DNA from: Pseudomonas fluorescens | Lineage (GTDB): Bacteria; Pseudomonadota; Gammaproteobacteria; Pseudomonadales; Pseudomonadaceae | DNA: 64,000 bases | Reading direction: 5' to 3' | NCBI RefSeq assembly: GCF_001307155.1 | Contig: NZ_CP012830.1 | Span: forward strand, 6,322,501 to 6,386,500 | Part shown: piece after piece, positions 63,772-64,000 of the stretch | Position numbering within the stretch: the first letter of the stretch is position 1 | Layout: the number at the start of each line of letters is the position of its first letter | Position numbers and translations under genes: made by a program | The notes under the pieces: model-generated | Database searches by the model: none | What the model saw: only the letters and a program-made list of their open reading frames with translations | What the model was told of the DNA's origin: nothing

Positions 63772-63887
63772 TTGACGATGACCTACTCTCACATGGGGGA
63801 AACCCCACACTACCATCGGGCGATGCATCGTTTCACTGCTGAGTTCGGGATGGGATCAGGTGGTTCCAATGCTCTATGGTCGTCAAG
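63772..63887 (-). rRNA. rrf: 5S ribosomal RNA
   Basis: Read leftwards it starts CTTGACGACCATAGAGC, continues with ACCACCTGATCCCATCCCG and GAACTCAGCAGTGAAACGAT, and closes GAGAGTAGGTCATCGTCAAG, pairing the two ends. Size (116 bases) and sequence match Pseudomonas 5S. The rRNA operon lies to the right. Confidence 0.95.
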
Positions 63888-64000
63888 AAATTCGGGTACT
63901 GAGTCGTGACCAGTTGGTCTCGCTTCAGCAAATTGGGTATGTGATAGATCTCGGTGTTTGTGAGCAGCTCGAACTTTCGGTTCGTTTCGTCTTCACACAC
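63888..64000 (-). other. 23S-5S spacer (partial)
   Basis: Sequence upstream of 5S in the leftward sense. It has no tRNA. The 23S 3' end is expected just beyond the window. Confidence 0.6.

Noticed and set aside
63772..63887. Possible one-base insertions in G runs of the 5S gene
   Set aside because: Compared only with memory of other Pseudomonas 5S genes; total length is normal, so natural variation is as likely.

Overview
This window is chromosomal DNA from a Pseudomonas of the fluorescens group. The evidence is GC-rich coding sequence and repeated REP/REPIN hairpins with the GCGAGCAAGC-T-GCTCC and GTGGCGAGGGAGCTTGC cores typical of that group. A Puu/Spu-type polyamine locus, PqiA-PqiA-PqiB-PqiC, DNA polymerase II and a 5S rRNA at the right edge fit the same assignment. 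Most genes have a clear Shine-Dalgarno, and many operon neighbours overlap by ATGA.

Layout: 0-2.1 kb holds a RelB/YafQ-type toxin-antitoxin pair and a GNAT/DUF3087 pair. 2.6-7.3 kb is a small catabolic-looking group (flavin monooxygenase, RidA, DUF1028, ArgE-type M20 hydrolase) facing a LysR regulator. 7.8-14.4 kb carries two efflux transporters with an HxlR regulator, an amidase, a VOC protein, an HD hydrolase and a small protein behind a structured leader. 14.5-19.3 kb has an acyltransferase, a secreted alpha/beta hydrolase and a TetR/MFS pair with a clear palindromic operator.

19.35-31 kb is the accessory core. It starts with the 3' end of a group II intron lodged in the tail of an IS66 transposase. 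A GIY-YIG protein bracketed by hairpins follows, then a 1589-residue DUF4011-helicase-endonuclease-DUF3320 protein (Hhe-like anti-phage defence). Next come two fused gene fragments: a decayed GNAT copy joined to the 3' third of the hydrolase from 16-17 kb. After these lies a three-gene isocyanide (isonitrile) biosynthesis operon. It encodes a free-standing isocyanide synthase, a HAD phosphatase and a fused isocyanide synthase-Fe(II)/2-oxoglutarate oxygenase. A third GNAT fragment lies on its far side, so the operon sits between GNAT-derived scars in the same orientation.

31-38.9 kb contains a regulator/MFS pair, small stand-alone genes, the intact GNAT gene, and an orphan Hcp followed by a DUF4225 protein with a convergent membrane protein (probable type VI effector and immunity). 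38.9-48.4 kb is the polyamine region: a PuuR-like regulator, PuuB, PuuC, PuuA, PuuD and the ABC transporter parts PotG, PotH and PotI, without a local substrate-binding protein. 48.5-53 kb has a MocR regulator with repeated binding boxes, a BenE transporter, a gene scar and glyA. 53-64 kb is core-like: molbindin, aldo/keto reductase, polB, a CBS protein, the Pqi lipid-transport operon, a lipoprotein, a DUF2784 protein, and 5S rRNA read leftwards with the 23S expected beyond the right edge.

The strongest candidate for an undescribed system is the isonitrile operon at 27.1-30.6 kb. Next are the Hhe-like defence locus and the orphan Hcp-DUF4225 module. All functions are inferred from sequence motifs read by eye; no search was run.
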